From: 62-47 sp049647485 | Lineage (GTDB): Bacteria; Pseudomonadota; Alphaproteobacteria; Rhizobiales; Xanthobacteraceae | Assembly (NCBI GenBank): GCA_049647485.1 | Contig: JBARXT010000228.1 | Span: 1 to 50,900 of the forward strand | Reading direction: 5' to 3' | DNA: 50,900 nt | Shown here: in pieces, positions 9,269 to 17,075 of the stretch | Layout: each line of letters starts with the position of its first letter | How positions within the stretch are numbered: position 1 is the first letter of the stretch | Notes under the pieces: generated by a model | Database searches by the model: none | Seen by the model: the letters and a program-made list of their open reading frames with translations, nothing else | What the model was told of the DNA's origin: nothing | Program-made: the position numbers and the translations under genes

Positions 9269-9535
9269 TCAGACGCGCGGCGGCGGTCCGGGTTGCTTCA
9301 GGCGCACCCCGCGCCCGCCGTCATCGCTCCGCACATGTTCACCGATGAGGTCCACGCCCGCGCGATTCAACGCATCGACCACTGTGGTCAGAGACTCGAC
9401 GACGCCGCGCACGTTGCCGTCGCTTGCTGCCATGCGCTGGATCGTCGGCAGCGAAACCCCTGCGAGTTCCGCCAGCGTCTTCTGATCTATGCCGAGCAGC
9501 GCCCGCGCCGCCCGCATCTGGAATGAGGTGATCAA
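9269..9535 (-). CDS. XRE-family helix-turn-helix regulator
   Basis: An 88-residue DNA-binding protein. Residues 7-61 form one Cro/C1-type HTH: MRAARALLGIDQKTLAELAG then VSLPTIQRMAASDG, with a short C-terminal tail GVRLKQPGPPPRV. There is no effector domain. The start appears to be TTG at 9535, because MITSFQMRAARALLGI is the usual N-terminus of this family as I recall it, and the in-frame ATG at 9517 has no ribosome site. The gene precedes the SulP transporter in one operon and follows a promoter carrying two matched palindromic boxes, so it most likely represses its own operon. The ligand is unknown. Confidence 0.88.
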   Translation of the reverse strand: MITSFQMRAARALLGIDQKTLAELAGVSLPTIQRMAASDGNVRGVVESLTTVVDALNRAGVDLIGEHVRSDDGGRGVRLKQPGPPPRV

Positions 9536-9557
9536 TGCCAGAATTCCATGTTAAAGA

Positions 9558-9586
9558 GTTATAATTGATGTATAATACAATGACAA
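9558..9586 (-). promoter_or_regulatory. Sigma70-type promoter of the XRE-SulP operon
   Basis: On the minus strand, TTGTCA (9581-9586) and TATAAC (9558-9563) are separated by exactly 17 bases, close to the consensus -35/-10 arrangement. The tract is strikingly AT-rich compared with its surroundings, and the start codon of the XRE gene lies 22 bases downstream of the -10. Confidence 0.7.
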
Positions 9587-9603
9587 TGATGTAAAATACA
9601 TCA
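9566..9603. promoter_or_regulatory. Tandem operator-like boxes in the XRE-SulP promoter
   Basis: TGATGTATAATACA (9566-9579) and TGATGTAAAATACA (9587-9600) differ at one base in 14 and are spaced 21 bases apart start to start, two helical turns. The upstream copy extends to a perfect inverted repeat, TGATGTA-AAA-TACATCA (9587-9603). One box fills the spacer between -10 and -35, the other abuts the -35. This is the classic layout for cooperative repression by a dimeric XRE regulator; that XRE binds here is inference. Confidence 0.65.
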
Positions 9604-9675
9604 TTTCGGATGCACTGAACGATCCATTCTCCTACGGTCTACGGCATTGGAACGAGAGCGAACAGACCGAAGTGA

Positions 9676-9703
9676 AAAAGGCCCGATCCGGGATCGGGCC
9701 TCT
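9676..9703 (-). terminator. Rho-independent terminator of the methyltransferase gene
   Basis: GGCCCGAT (9680-9687) pairs with ATCGGGCC (9693-9700), with additional C/G pairs closing the loop. On the minus strand it is followed by TTTTTCAC. It lies about 55 bases past the methyltransferase stop. Confidence 0.85.
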
Positions 9704-9754
9704 TCGAGTTAATGAACGCGATGCACTTTAGTCCGTCGTGCATGACCTCCGATA

Positions 9755-10588
9755 TTACGATTTCACAATGACGACCTCGAGATACTCTCCCGGCACCACA
9801 ATGGTGCCGTCGCGGGCGGTGTTGTGACGTTCAAGCAACGCCGCGAGGTCTGTCAGGAACAACCGCCCCTTGTCGTCACCGAGCGCCGCGACCGCCTTGT
9901 GGATTGGTCCGTAGTAAGCCTTGAACACATCGACGAAGTGCGCCGCCGACCGATAGCGGAAGATGAAGTCCCTGCTCTCCGCATTGATCGAGGCTACGCC
10001 TGCGCCGAACAGATCGGCCAACCCCTCCCGTGTTCCCCATCGCGCGGGCGATTTCGTGCCCGCAGGCGGCGGCAGGTATTTTCCCAGCGTCTTGAAGACC
10101 TGGCCGATGAAACCATCCGGCGTCCAGTTGGCGAGGCCGATCTTGCCGCCGGACATGCACACTCGCAGCATTTGCGCCGCCGCGCGTTCCTGATCCGGCG
10201 TGAACATCACACCGAAGCTCGACGTCACGACATCGAAGCTTCCGTCCGCGAACGGCAGCGCCTCGGCGTCGGCCTCCTGAAAATCGATGCTCCAGCCCTC
10301 GGCCGCGGCGCGCGCCCGGCCGCGTTCCAACCAGACCGGCACGTAATCGGTCGAGGTGACCTCGCACCAGCGCCGCGCCGCGGCCAGCGTGACATTGCCG
10401 TTGCCGGCGGCAACATCCAGCACGCGCTGCCCGGCGTGCAGGTCGAGCGCCTCGCACAAATTCTCGCCGACGATCTGAAGGGTCGCGCCGATGATCGCAT
10501 AGTCGCCGGACGCCCACGCGCCATGCTGCTTCTGCTTGATCGCGGCGAGATCCGGTTTGGCCGGGGCAATCGTTTCAAGAACGGACAT
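9755..10588 (-). CDS. Class I SAM-dependent methyltransferase (UbiE/Methyltransf_11 type)
   Basis: A 277-residue protein. The SAM-binding motif I reads VLDVAAGNGNVTLAAARR (about residues 50-67). The acidic motif II appears after it (TSTDYVP), and DAEALPFADGSFDVVTSSFGVMF is the post-motif II/III region typical of Methyltransf_11. The C-terminal half (from about residue 150) contains GLANWTPDGFIGQVFKTLGKYLPPP, seen in a subgroup annotated as class I methyltransferases near AraC regulators. GAGGAA precedes the ATG at 10588; the frame stays open to 10855 without conserved sequence. It is divergent from the AraC-TPR gene (187 bases between starts), which may control it. Substrate unknown. Confidence 0.85.
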   Translation of the reverse strand: MSVLETIAPAKPDLAAIKQKQHGAWASGDYAIIGATLQIVGENLCEALDLHAGQRVLDVAAGNGNVTLAAARRWCEVTSTDYVPVWLERGRARAAAEGWSIDFQEADAEALPFADGSFDVVTSSFGVMFTPDQERAAAQMLRVCMSGGKIGLANWTPDGFIGQVFKTLGKYLPPPAGTKSPARWGTREGLADLFGAGVASINAESRDFIFRYRSAAHFVDVFKAYYGPIHKAVAALGDDKGRLFLTDLAALLERHNTARDGTIVVPGEYLEVVIVKS

Positions 10589-10775
10589 GACGCATTTCCT
10601 CGCTGGGTTGTGAACGGCCGAGTTCGTCTCGGGCTGTGCCGGATTCTGGGTCCGTCCGCGCTCCACTGCTATGCAGCTTGCGCAAGTTGATGCAGAATGC
10701 GCATCGAAGTCCGGTGTGATGCGGATCAGCGCGCACCCGCCGGTCCACCTCGGGGGCCAATGCGGGAGTGATCCC

Positions 10776-11933
10776 ATGACCGAGGGCGACAATGCGGCAG
10801 GCCGCAGCGAGCCGTTGCCCGCCAGCATCGTGCAGGCGCTCGACTGGTTGAGCACGCGGCTCGACGAACCGATCCAGCTCGAAACGCTGGCCGCTGTCGC
10901 GGGCGTGCGGCCGCGTACGCTGCAACTTCATTTCAAGGAGCACCTCGGCACGACGCCGCTCGGCTGGGTTCGACGGACGCGGCTGGCGCGCGCCCGCCAG
11001 CAACTTGCGGCCGCCGACAATGATGATGAAACGAGCATCACCGATATCGCGCTGGCCAACGGCTTCACTCAGTTCGGCCGCTTCGCCGCGCGCTATCGCA
11101 GCCAGTTCGGCGAACTTCCCTCGCAGACGCTGCGCGGCGCGCGAACGCATCGCGACACTGCTGATATCGACGACGAGGCGTTGCGCCTGACCTGGCGCGC
11201 GGTCGCTTCCGCCTTTGCGGTCGGTCCGAGATCGTGCAACGCGGCGCTGGCCGACGCCGAGCAGGCGCTCGAACGCGCGCCGCACTACGCGCTGCCGAAA
11301 GCGATCGCGGCGTGGTGCTGGAGCCAGCGCGCAGCTCACAATTTCAATGGCGCGTCGGGTAGCGACCGCATCCGCGCGCTGACGCTGGCGGACGAAGCGG
11401 CGCGGCTCGCATCCAACGACGCCATTGCCCTGAGCCTGTGCAGCGGCGCGCAGACGCTGGCGCGTCGTCTACCCGAAGCCGACCGGCTGATCGAGCGCGC
11501 ACTGGCGCTCGATCCATGGTCGCCGTGGGCGTGGGTACGGCGCGGCTGGCTGTCAGCCTATGCCGGCGATGACGACGGCGCGTTGCGCGAGTTGCAGATC
11601 ACCTTGCGGCTGATGCCGTTCGAACCGCTGCGCCATCTCATCTCCATCGGCATCGGCTGCGCGCACTTCAATGCCGGCCGGTACGAACGTGCGGTGCACT
11701 GGATCCGGGACGGCACGGAAGCGGTGCCGGAATCCTTCTGGGCCGAACGGGTGCTGGTTGCGGCGGCCGCGCACGCCGGCGCGCGCGATGAGGCACGGCG
11801 TCATGCGCGACGCCTGCTGCGCAAGGACGGCGACCTCACCGTCGCGGTCGCGCGCAAAGCGTGGCCGTTCCGCGCCTCGTTCATGGAGCGGTTGTGCAAT
11901 GGCCTTGCCGTTGCCGGCGTGCCAAAGCATTAG
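10776..11933 (+). CDS. AraC-type HTH regulator fused to a TPR-like domain
   Basis: A 385-residue protein. Unusually for AraC proteins, the DNA-binding domain is N-terminal (about residues 15-115): QLETLAAVAGVRPRTLQLHF is the first HTH and ITDIALANGFTQFGRFAARY the second, with the family's FGRFA-x-x-Y element. Residues 150-385 are alpha-helical with TPR-like helical pairs (DAEQALERAPHYALPKAIAAW, ADRLIERALALDPWSPWAWVRRGWLSAY, GALRELQITLRLMP). The start chosen is ATG 10776, preceded by GGGAG; the frame stays open to 10671. The methyltransferase gene lies divergently upstream, so this regulator may act on the shared region. No inducer is suggested. Confidence 0.85.
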   Translation: MTEGDNAAGRSEPLPASIVQALDWLSTRLDEPIQLETLAAVAGVRPRTLQLHFKEHLGTTPLGWVRRTRLARARQQLAAADNDDETSITDIALANGFTQFGRFAARYRSQFGELPSQTLRGARTHRDTADIDDEALRLTWRAVASAFAVGPRSCNAALADAEQALERAPHYALPKAIAAWCWSQRAAHNFNGASGSDRIRALTLADEAARLASNDAIALSLCSGAQTLARRLPEADRLIERALALDPWSPWAWVRRGWLSAYAGDDDGALRELQITLRLMPFEPLRHLISIGIGCAHFNAGRYERAVHWIRDGTEAVPESFWAERVLVAAAAHAGARDEARRHARRLLRKDGDLTVAVARKAWPFRASFMERLCNGLAVAGVPKH

Positions 11934-11974
11934 GAGCAACGGTCGGACCATATCCGGCCGTTGCTTGTGACGAT

Positions 11975-14038
11975 CTACGCCGCCGCGCGATGGGCCGCGA
12001 CGATCTGATCCGCCGCGCGGCCGATCACCTCCGCCATATGATCGAAACTGCGGGTGAAACTGCCCGCCCCCGCCGTCGCCGAACGGAGTTCGACGATGAG
12101 ATCGCCGATCTCGGCTTCCGGCATCGACGCGCGCACGCAATCCCAGCCGTCCCAGCCCTCGCGGGTGTCGAAGCCGAGGATCTGACCGCGCCGGCCGGAC
12201 AGAATGGCGTTGACCTTCGCTGTCGCGTCGCTCGGACAAACGATCTCGACCAGATGGATCGGCTCCAGCAGCACCGGCGCGCATTGCGACAGTGCCTCGG
12301 CAACGCCCATCCGCGCAGCGGTGCGAAACGCCTGATCGGAGGAATCGACGCTGTGATACGAGCCGTCGGTCAACGTCACTTGCAGGTCGATCACCGGAAA
12401 GCCGAGCGGCCCGCGCGCGAGCGCATCCTTCGCGCCTTCCTCCACCGCACCGATGTAGTTCTTCGGCACCGCGCCGCCGACCACGGTTTCCTCGAAGCGG
12501 AAACCGTCGCCGCGCGGCAGCGGCTTGATGTCGAGAACGACGTCGCCGTACTGGCCATGGCCGCCGGACTGCTTCTTGTGACGGCCGCGCTGGGTGGCCG
12601 ATTTGCGGATCGTCTCCTGATAGCCGACGCCAGGAGGATGCGATCCGGCATTGACGCCGTAACGCTCCTGCAATCGCTCGAGCGCGACGCGCAAATGCAT
12701 CTCGCCCTGCCCCCACAACACCATTTCGTGGTTTGCCGGATTGTGCTGGACGGTGAGCGAAGGATCTTCCTCGGTGAGACGCTGCAACGCCTGCCCGAGC
12801 TTGACGTCGTCCTTGCGGTCATTCGCCGCCAGGGCGATCGCCAGCACCGGAGACGCCGCACTCATCTGCGCCAGCGGTGCCGGCGCGGTCTTCGCCGTCG
12901 TCAAGGTGTCGCCTGTCCTGACGGTATCGAGTTTGCCGAGCGCGACCACATCGCCTGCCTCGGCCGACGCGCGCTTGCTGTCACTTGCGCCACCGACCGA
13001 AAGGATACCCGAGACACGTCCGGCACCGCCGCCGGAGGATTGCACCACCGCGCCGTCGTCGAATTGGCCACGCAACACGCGCGCCAGCGACAGCTTACCG
13101 CCATGCTGCAAATGCGTGGTCTTGATCGCGTAGGCGAGAGCGGCGCCCTCTTCCGTTGCGGCAAGCCGCGCCGCCGTGTCACCGATGTGAGGCGCTTCAT
13201 GACGCAGCGCCTTGAGCAGGCGGCCAACGCCGTTCTGCCGCGCGGCGGAGCCGAGCAGCACCGGACAAATCTGCCCTTCGCGCAGTTCGCGCGCGAGATC
13301 GTCGAAGATTGCGTCGCGCGGCGGCGGAATGTCGTCGAGCAATTGCTCCATCAGCGCATCATCATGATCGGCGAGATATTCCAGCATGGTGAAGCGCGCA
13401 TCTTTTTCGCGATCGAGATTGCCGCCGTCGAGCGTGACGACCTCGGACGCCATATGCTCGCGATAGACGAACGCGCGCTCCAGCGCGAGATCGACGAATC
13501 CGGCGACGAGGTCGCCGTTCCAGATCGGAATTTGCCGCAATACCAGCGGCACGCGCGACGCCGGCTGCAATGCGGCCAGCGCTTCGCGGATGCGCTTGCT
13601 GGCCTTGTCGATCTTGTTGAGAAACAGGAAGCGCGGAATGCGCAGATCTTCCAGTTCGCGCAGGATTACCTGCAACTGCGGCAGCTTGCGCTCATCGGCT
13701 TCGCACACCACGACCGCGGCATCGACGATCGGCAGGGCCGCGCGCATGTCGTGCGCGAATTCGATCGAGCCCGGACAATCGAGAAACGTATAGGTATCGC
13801 CCATAAAGGTGGTGGTCGCGGCGTTGAGGTTGACGCCCATCTTGTGCGCACGCGCTTCCGCGCCCGCGTCACCGACCGACGTACCTGCCTCGACGCTGCC
13901 GGCACGCGGGATCGCGCCGGTGCGCGCGAGGATGGCTTCGAGAAGGGTGGTTTTTCCACTTTGAAAGGGGCCCACGAGCGCGATGCATCGTGAGCCCGGT
14001 CCTGGATGACCTGAGGGACTTCTGACGTCCTGTCCCAT
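11975..14038 (-). CDS. EF-G-like translational GTPase (divergent paralogue)
   Basis: A 687-residue protein with the full EF-G domain order: GTPase domain (1-270), beta-barrel domain II, then III, IV (GGHGQYGDVVLDIKPLPRG) and V (AEIGDLIVELRSATAGAGSF). It differs from housekeeping EF-G in the G1 loop, LVGPFQSGKTT (23-31, canonical A-H-I-D-A-G-K-T-T), and the G3 motif, DCPGS (87-91), where the catalytic histidine of DTPGH is Ser91. G4 is NKID (141-144). The switch I G-I-T-I motif reads GVNLNAA. This matches the EF-G-like (EF-G2-type) families found beside normal fusA. Function is not established from sequence. GGAGG precedes the ATG. Confidence 0.88.
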   Translation of the reverse strand: MGQDVRSPSGHPGPGSRCIALVGPFQSGKTTLLEAILARTGAIPRAGSVEAGTSVGDAGAEARAHKMGVNLNAATTTFMGDTYTFLDCPGSIEFAHDMRAALPIVDAAVVVCEADERKLPQLQVILRELEDLRIPRFLFLNKIDKASKRIREALAALQPASRVPLVLRQIPIWNGDLVAGFVDLALERAFVYREHMASEVVTLDGGNLDREKDARFTMLEYLADHDDALMEQLLDDIPPPRDAIFDDLARELREGQICPVLLGSAARQNGVGRLLKALRHEAPHIGDTAARLAATEEGAALAYAIKTTHLQHGGKLSLARVLRGQFDDGAVVQSSGGGAGRVSGILSVGGASDSKRASAEAGDVVALGKLDTVRTGDTLTTAKTAPAPLAQMSAASPVLAIALAANDRKDDVKLGQALQRLTEEDPSLTVQHNPANHEMVLWGQGEMHLRVALERLQERYGVNAGSHPPGVGYQETIRKSATQRGRHKKQSGGHGQYGDVVLDIKPLPRGDGFRFEETVVGGAVPKNYIGAVEEGAKDALARGPLGFPVIDLQVTLTDGSYHSVDSSDQAFRTAARMGVAEALSQCAPVLLEPIHLVEIVCPSDATAKVNAILSGRRGQILGFDTREGWDGWDCVRASMPEAEIGDLIVELRSATAGAGSFTRSFDHMAEVIGRAADQIVAAHRAAA

Positions 14039-14062
14039 TGCCGCCGCCTCCTGATCCAGCGG

Positions 14063-14214
14063 TCCGATTCCAACATTCGCATCCCGCTTCAGCAGGCATC
14101 CAAGCGAATGTTAGAGTCGAAGGACCACTGGCAAATACGAATTGCTAGGAGAGCTCTGAATTTGACATTCGCATCCGGAACGCGCGGCCATGTGTGTCGC
14201 GAATGTCAAATTCA
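14063..14214. repeat. Twin inverted-repeat element (four ACATTCGC arms)
   Basis: Two hairpins follow each other. The first pairs AACATTCGC (14072-14080) with GCGAATGTT (14104-14112); with flanks it matches at about 13 of 15 positions. The second pairs TGAATTTGACATTCGC (14157-14172) with its exact 16-base complement (14199-14214). The left arms share ACATTCGCATCC, so the two hairpins look like copies of one unit about 92-95 bases apart. It lies between two minus-strand genes, DUF992 and EF-G-like, and may serve as a terminator or be a mobile repeat. Confidence 0.75.
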
Positions 14215-14304
14215 CTCCACTAGGCTCGGCCCGTGATTGGGTCGGCAGGGGAATGCTCTCAGGGGTCCCGGCGGTTGGCAAGCGGGAACTTGGTTGCAGC
14301 CAGT

Positions 14305-14781
14305 TTAGCGGCCCGGCCGCAATTCCAATCCGGCCAATCCCACAGCCACGCTGATACCCGTCGAGCCCTGCACACTGAGCGGTTGCAGCGCCACCGAATT
14401 GGCCGAGCCGCCGATCAGGACGTTGGCGCCGAGGCCAACCCCGATATTGGCGCTGCCCTGCGCGCCGGCGTAGTTGCCCGACAGATCGCCGATGCCGGCG
14501 CGCTCCACCGGCGCAAACACCGCCCACGTCAGCGTCGATTGCTCGGTGATGCCGAGATCGATGCCGACCTTGCGGATGGTCGCCACATAAGGTTGATCCG
14601 GCTTGCCTTCCGCGTGCAACAGACAGCCGAGATTGGTCACCGATCCGACGATAAAGCCGACGCTGGCGCCGCCCCGGCATTCCAGTACGCCGATCTGCAC
14701 CCGCTGCGATTGTTGGGCGTGAGCGACAACGGAAATCAGTGTGGCAGCGGCCACACCCAGAAGGATCGGACGAAGGCGCAT
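14305..14781 (-). CDS. DUF992 family secreted protein (copy 1)
   Basis: A 158-residue protein with a signal peptide (MRLRPILLGVAAATLISVVAHA|QQ). The mature part shows the DUF992 pattern: VQIGVLECRGGASVGFIVGS, a second cysteine (LGCLL), IDLGITEQSTLTWAVFAP, then the glycine-rich GVGLGANVLIGGSANSVALQPLSVQGSTG. The end is LELRPGR. Two cysteines could pair. The function of DUF992 proteins is unknown; they are common in Bradyrhizobium and relatives. GCGGAGAT precedes the ATG. A paralogue lies directly upstream on the same strand, separated by a terminator, so each probably has its own transcript. Confidence 0.88.
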   Translation of the reverse strand: MRLRPILLGVAAATLISVVAHAQQSQRVQIGVLECRGGASVGFIVGSVTNLGCLLHAEGKPDQPYVATIRKVGIDLGITEQSTLTWAVFAPVERAGIGDLSGNYAGAQGSANIGVGLGANVLIGGSANSVALQPLSVQGSTGISVAVGLAGLELRPGR

Positions 14782-14943
14782 AACATATCTCCGCTTCTGT
14801 TCGATGCGATCGCGCTTTGCATCGAGCACATCGTGATGTGCGTGGAGGGGGTCAGCAGACCGGAACGGATTCGTGTTGACGGAACTATGGCATGGCGGCT
14901 GGCATATCGCCAGATCGCACGCCGCCATGCGTGCGGCCGGATA

Positions 14944-14970
14944 CAAAAAAGGCCCGCTTGCGCGGGCCTT
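14944..14970 (-). terminator. Rho-independent terminator of DUF992 copy 2
   Basis: GGCCCGC-TTGC-GCGGGCC (14951-14968) forms a perfect 7-bp stem. Read on the minus strand it is followed by TTTTTTGTAT, a good U-run. It sits 22 bases past the stop of the gene ending at 14992. Confidence 0.92.
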
Positions 14971-14991
14971 TCGATGTCACGTCCACGCCGC

Positions 14992-15531
14992 TTAGCGGTG
15001 GTGACGATGATGACGGTGATGCTTGCGATGCTTACGCGCCTTGCGGTGCGGCTGCACGGCGGCCGGACGCAGTTCGACGTCGATCACGCCGGCAGTGGCA
15101 TTGAAGCCAGTCTGGCCCTGCAGGCTGAGCGGCTGCAGCGAGAACGCGTTATTCGAACCGCCGACCAGCAGGTTGCCGCCGAGGCCGACCCCGACCGACG
15201 CATTGGCGCCGACCCCGCCGAAGTGACCGGCGAGATCGCCGCGACCGATCCGGTTGGTCGGAGCGTAGACAGCCCAGGCAAGGCCGGTCTGCTGGGTGAA
15301 GCCGAGGTCGACGCCAAAACGCTTGACGGTGGCGATATAGGGCTCCGGACGGCGACCGGTGCTCTCGAATGTGCAGGTCAGGTCGGTGCTCGAACCGACC
15401 ACGTAGCCGACATTCTGGCCCCCCTCGCAAGCGAGCACGCCAACCTGAAGCTGGCCCTGCTGCGCGTTTGCCGTTGCAATGGAAGCAACCAGCGCGGCAG
15501 CGCCAATGCCCAACATCTTAATCGTATGCAT
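14992..15531 (-). CDS. DUF992 family secreted protein with His-rich tail (copy 2)
   Basis: A 179-residue paralogue of the neighbouring DUF992 protein. The signal peptide ends TANA|QQ. The same blocks occur: LQVGVLACEGGQNVGYVVGS, GVDLGFTQQTGLAWAVYAP and GVGLGGNLLVGGSNNAFSLQPLSLQGQTG. It differs by about 20 additional C-terminal residues of strongly basic, histidine-rich sequence (HRKARKHRKHHRHHRHHR), which the other copy lacks. Such a tail could bind metal or anionic surfaces, but that is inference. GGAGAT lies about 10 bases before the ATG at 15531. Function unknown. Confidence 0.88.
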   Translation of the reverse strand: MHTIKMLGIGAAALVASIATANAQQGQLQVGVLACEGGQNVGYVVGSSTDLTCTFESTGRRPEPYIATVKRFGVDLGFTQQTGLAWAVYAPTNRIGRGDLAGHFGGVGANASVGVGLGGNLLVGGSNNAFSLQPLSLQGQTGFNATAGVIDVELRPAAVQPHRKARKHRKHHRHHRHHR

Positions 15532-15702
15532 CTGAATTTGATCTCCACTTTGTGGTCTCGACGGCCACGCTTGAATGCCGGCGCACAGGACGGACCAGCC
15601 GTGTCCAAAACATGGCAGTTCCGCGAGAAAATCGGAAAAAATTGCGGCAAGCCGGACGATCACGACGATATGATCGCCCGGTCTCTCTACCAACGATTGT
15701 CC

Positions 15703-16905
15703 TTACCGCAAGTTCCCACAGAAACGCTGGATGCGTTTGCAGGCGTCCTCAAGATCCGACGTCTTGGTGGCATAGGAAATCCGGAACGCCGGACCGAGAC
15801 CAAAGGCCGAGCCCTGCACTACGGCGACACCTTCGGCCTCCAGCAGTTCGGTGACGAAATCCTGGTCGTTCTCGATTTTCTTGCCTGACGGGGCGGTCTT
15901 GCCGATGGTGCCGGCGCAGGACGGGTAGACATAGAACGCGCCCTCCGGACGCGGACAATCGATGCCCGTCGCCTGGTTGAGCATCGCCACCACCAAGTCG
16001 CGGCGCTCCTTGAACACCTTGTTGTTGGCCGCGATGAAATCCTGCGGACCGTTCAAGGCTTCCACCGCTGCCCATTGCGACACCGACGACGGGTTCGAGG
16101 TCGATTGCGACTGGATGGTCGCCATCGCCTTGATCAGCGACGCCGGACCGCCAGCGTAGCCGATGCGCCAGCCGGTCATGCAATAGGCTTTCGAGACGCC
16201 GTTCACCGTCAGGGTACGGTCGAACAGTTTCGGCTCGACCTGCGCCGGGGTGGCGAACTCGAAGTCGTCATAGACAAGGTGTTCGTACATGTCGTCGGTC
16301 ATCACCCAGACCTGGGGATGCTTCAGCAGCACGTCGGTCAGCGCCTTGAGCTCGGCGCGGGTATAGGCCGAGCCGGTCGGGTTCGACGGCGAGTTCAGAA
16401 TGATCCACTTGGTCTTCGGCGTGATGGCGCGTTCCAGCGCATCCGGCTGGAGCTTGAAACCAAACTCCGCCGTGCAGACCACCGGCACCGACTCGCCGCC
16501 CGCCAGCGCCACCATTTCCGGATAACTGACCCAGTACGGCGCCGGGATGATCACCTCGTCGCCCGGATTGATGGTGGCCATCAGCGCGTTGTAGAGCACC
16601 TGCTTGCCACCGGTGCCGACCGTGATCTGGTTCGGCGTATAGGTCAGGCCGTTCTCGCGCTGGAACTTGGCGATGATCGCCTCCTTCAGCTCGGGAATGC
16701 CGTCGACCGCCGTGTACTTGGTCTTGCCCGCCTCGATGGCATGGACCGCCGCCAGCTTGATGTTGGCCGGGGTATCGAAATCCGGCTCGCCGGCGCCGAG
16801 ACCGATGACGTTGCGGCCCGCGGCTTTGAGCTGCCGTGCTTTATCCGTGACCGCGATGGTCGCGGACGGCTTCACACGGTCTAGCGCGGCGGACAGGAAC
16901 GACAT
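15703..16905 (-). CDS. aatA: Aspartate aminotransferase (class I, PLP-dependent)
   Basis: A 400-residue cytoplasmic enzyme transferring the amino group between aspartate and 2-oxoglutarate. It opens with the usual MSFLSAALDRVKPSATIAVTDKARQLKAAG and has GLGAGEPDFDTP, the substrate loop. The PLP lysine is Lys239 in NGVSKAYCMTGWRIGY. NPTGSAYT and the C-terminal FRISYAT (arginine that binds the substrate carboxylate) are present. It matches the subclass I-gamma enzymes of rhizobia (AatA; called aspC in some genomes). GAGGAGATTGAG precedes the ATG. It reads divergently from the PAP2 gene. Confidence 0.95.
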   Translation of the reverse strand: MSFLSAALDRVKPSATIAVTDKARQLKAAGRNVIGLGAGEPDFDTPANIKLAAVHAIEAGKTKYTAVDGIPELKEAIIAKFQRENGLTYTPNQITVGTGGKQVLYNALMATINPGDEVIIPAPYWVSYPEMVALAGGESVPVVCTAEFGFKLQPDALERAITPKTKWIILNSPSNPTGSAYTRAELKALTDVLLKHPQVWVMTDDMYEHLVYDDFEFATPAQVEPKLFDRTLTVNGVSKAYCMTGWRIGYAGGPASLIKAMATIQSQSTSNPSSVSQWAAVEALNGPQDFIAANNKVFKERRDLVVAMLNQATGIDCPRPEGAFYVYPSCAGTIGKTAPSGKKIENDQDFVTELLEAEGVAVVQGSAFGLGPAFRISYATKTSDLEDACKRIQRFCGNLR

Positions 16906-17075
16906 CTCAATCTCCTCGAAAAGGGCGCAAAATCGCAGCCACCGTATCTAAGGCTGCTGCACTGCAGCGGCAAGCGAAAAACCTCGAAAAGCCCTGCACA
17001 GCCGCACGCCTGCCATTAACGTCCCGCAAAGCCGCGGCTGCTATCAGGCGAGAGGACAATCTTGCCGAACGAACG

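Noticed and set aside
11861..13993. A 710-codon plus-strand frame
   Set aside because: It is opposite the EF-G-like gene and has no motif; another high-GC shadow.
14157..14172. TTGACA as a -35 element of a promoter
   Set aside because: There is no matching -10 at 16-18 bases; it is better explained as an arm of the inverted repeat.
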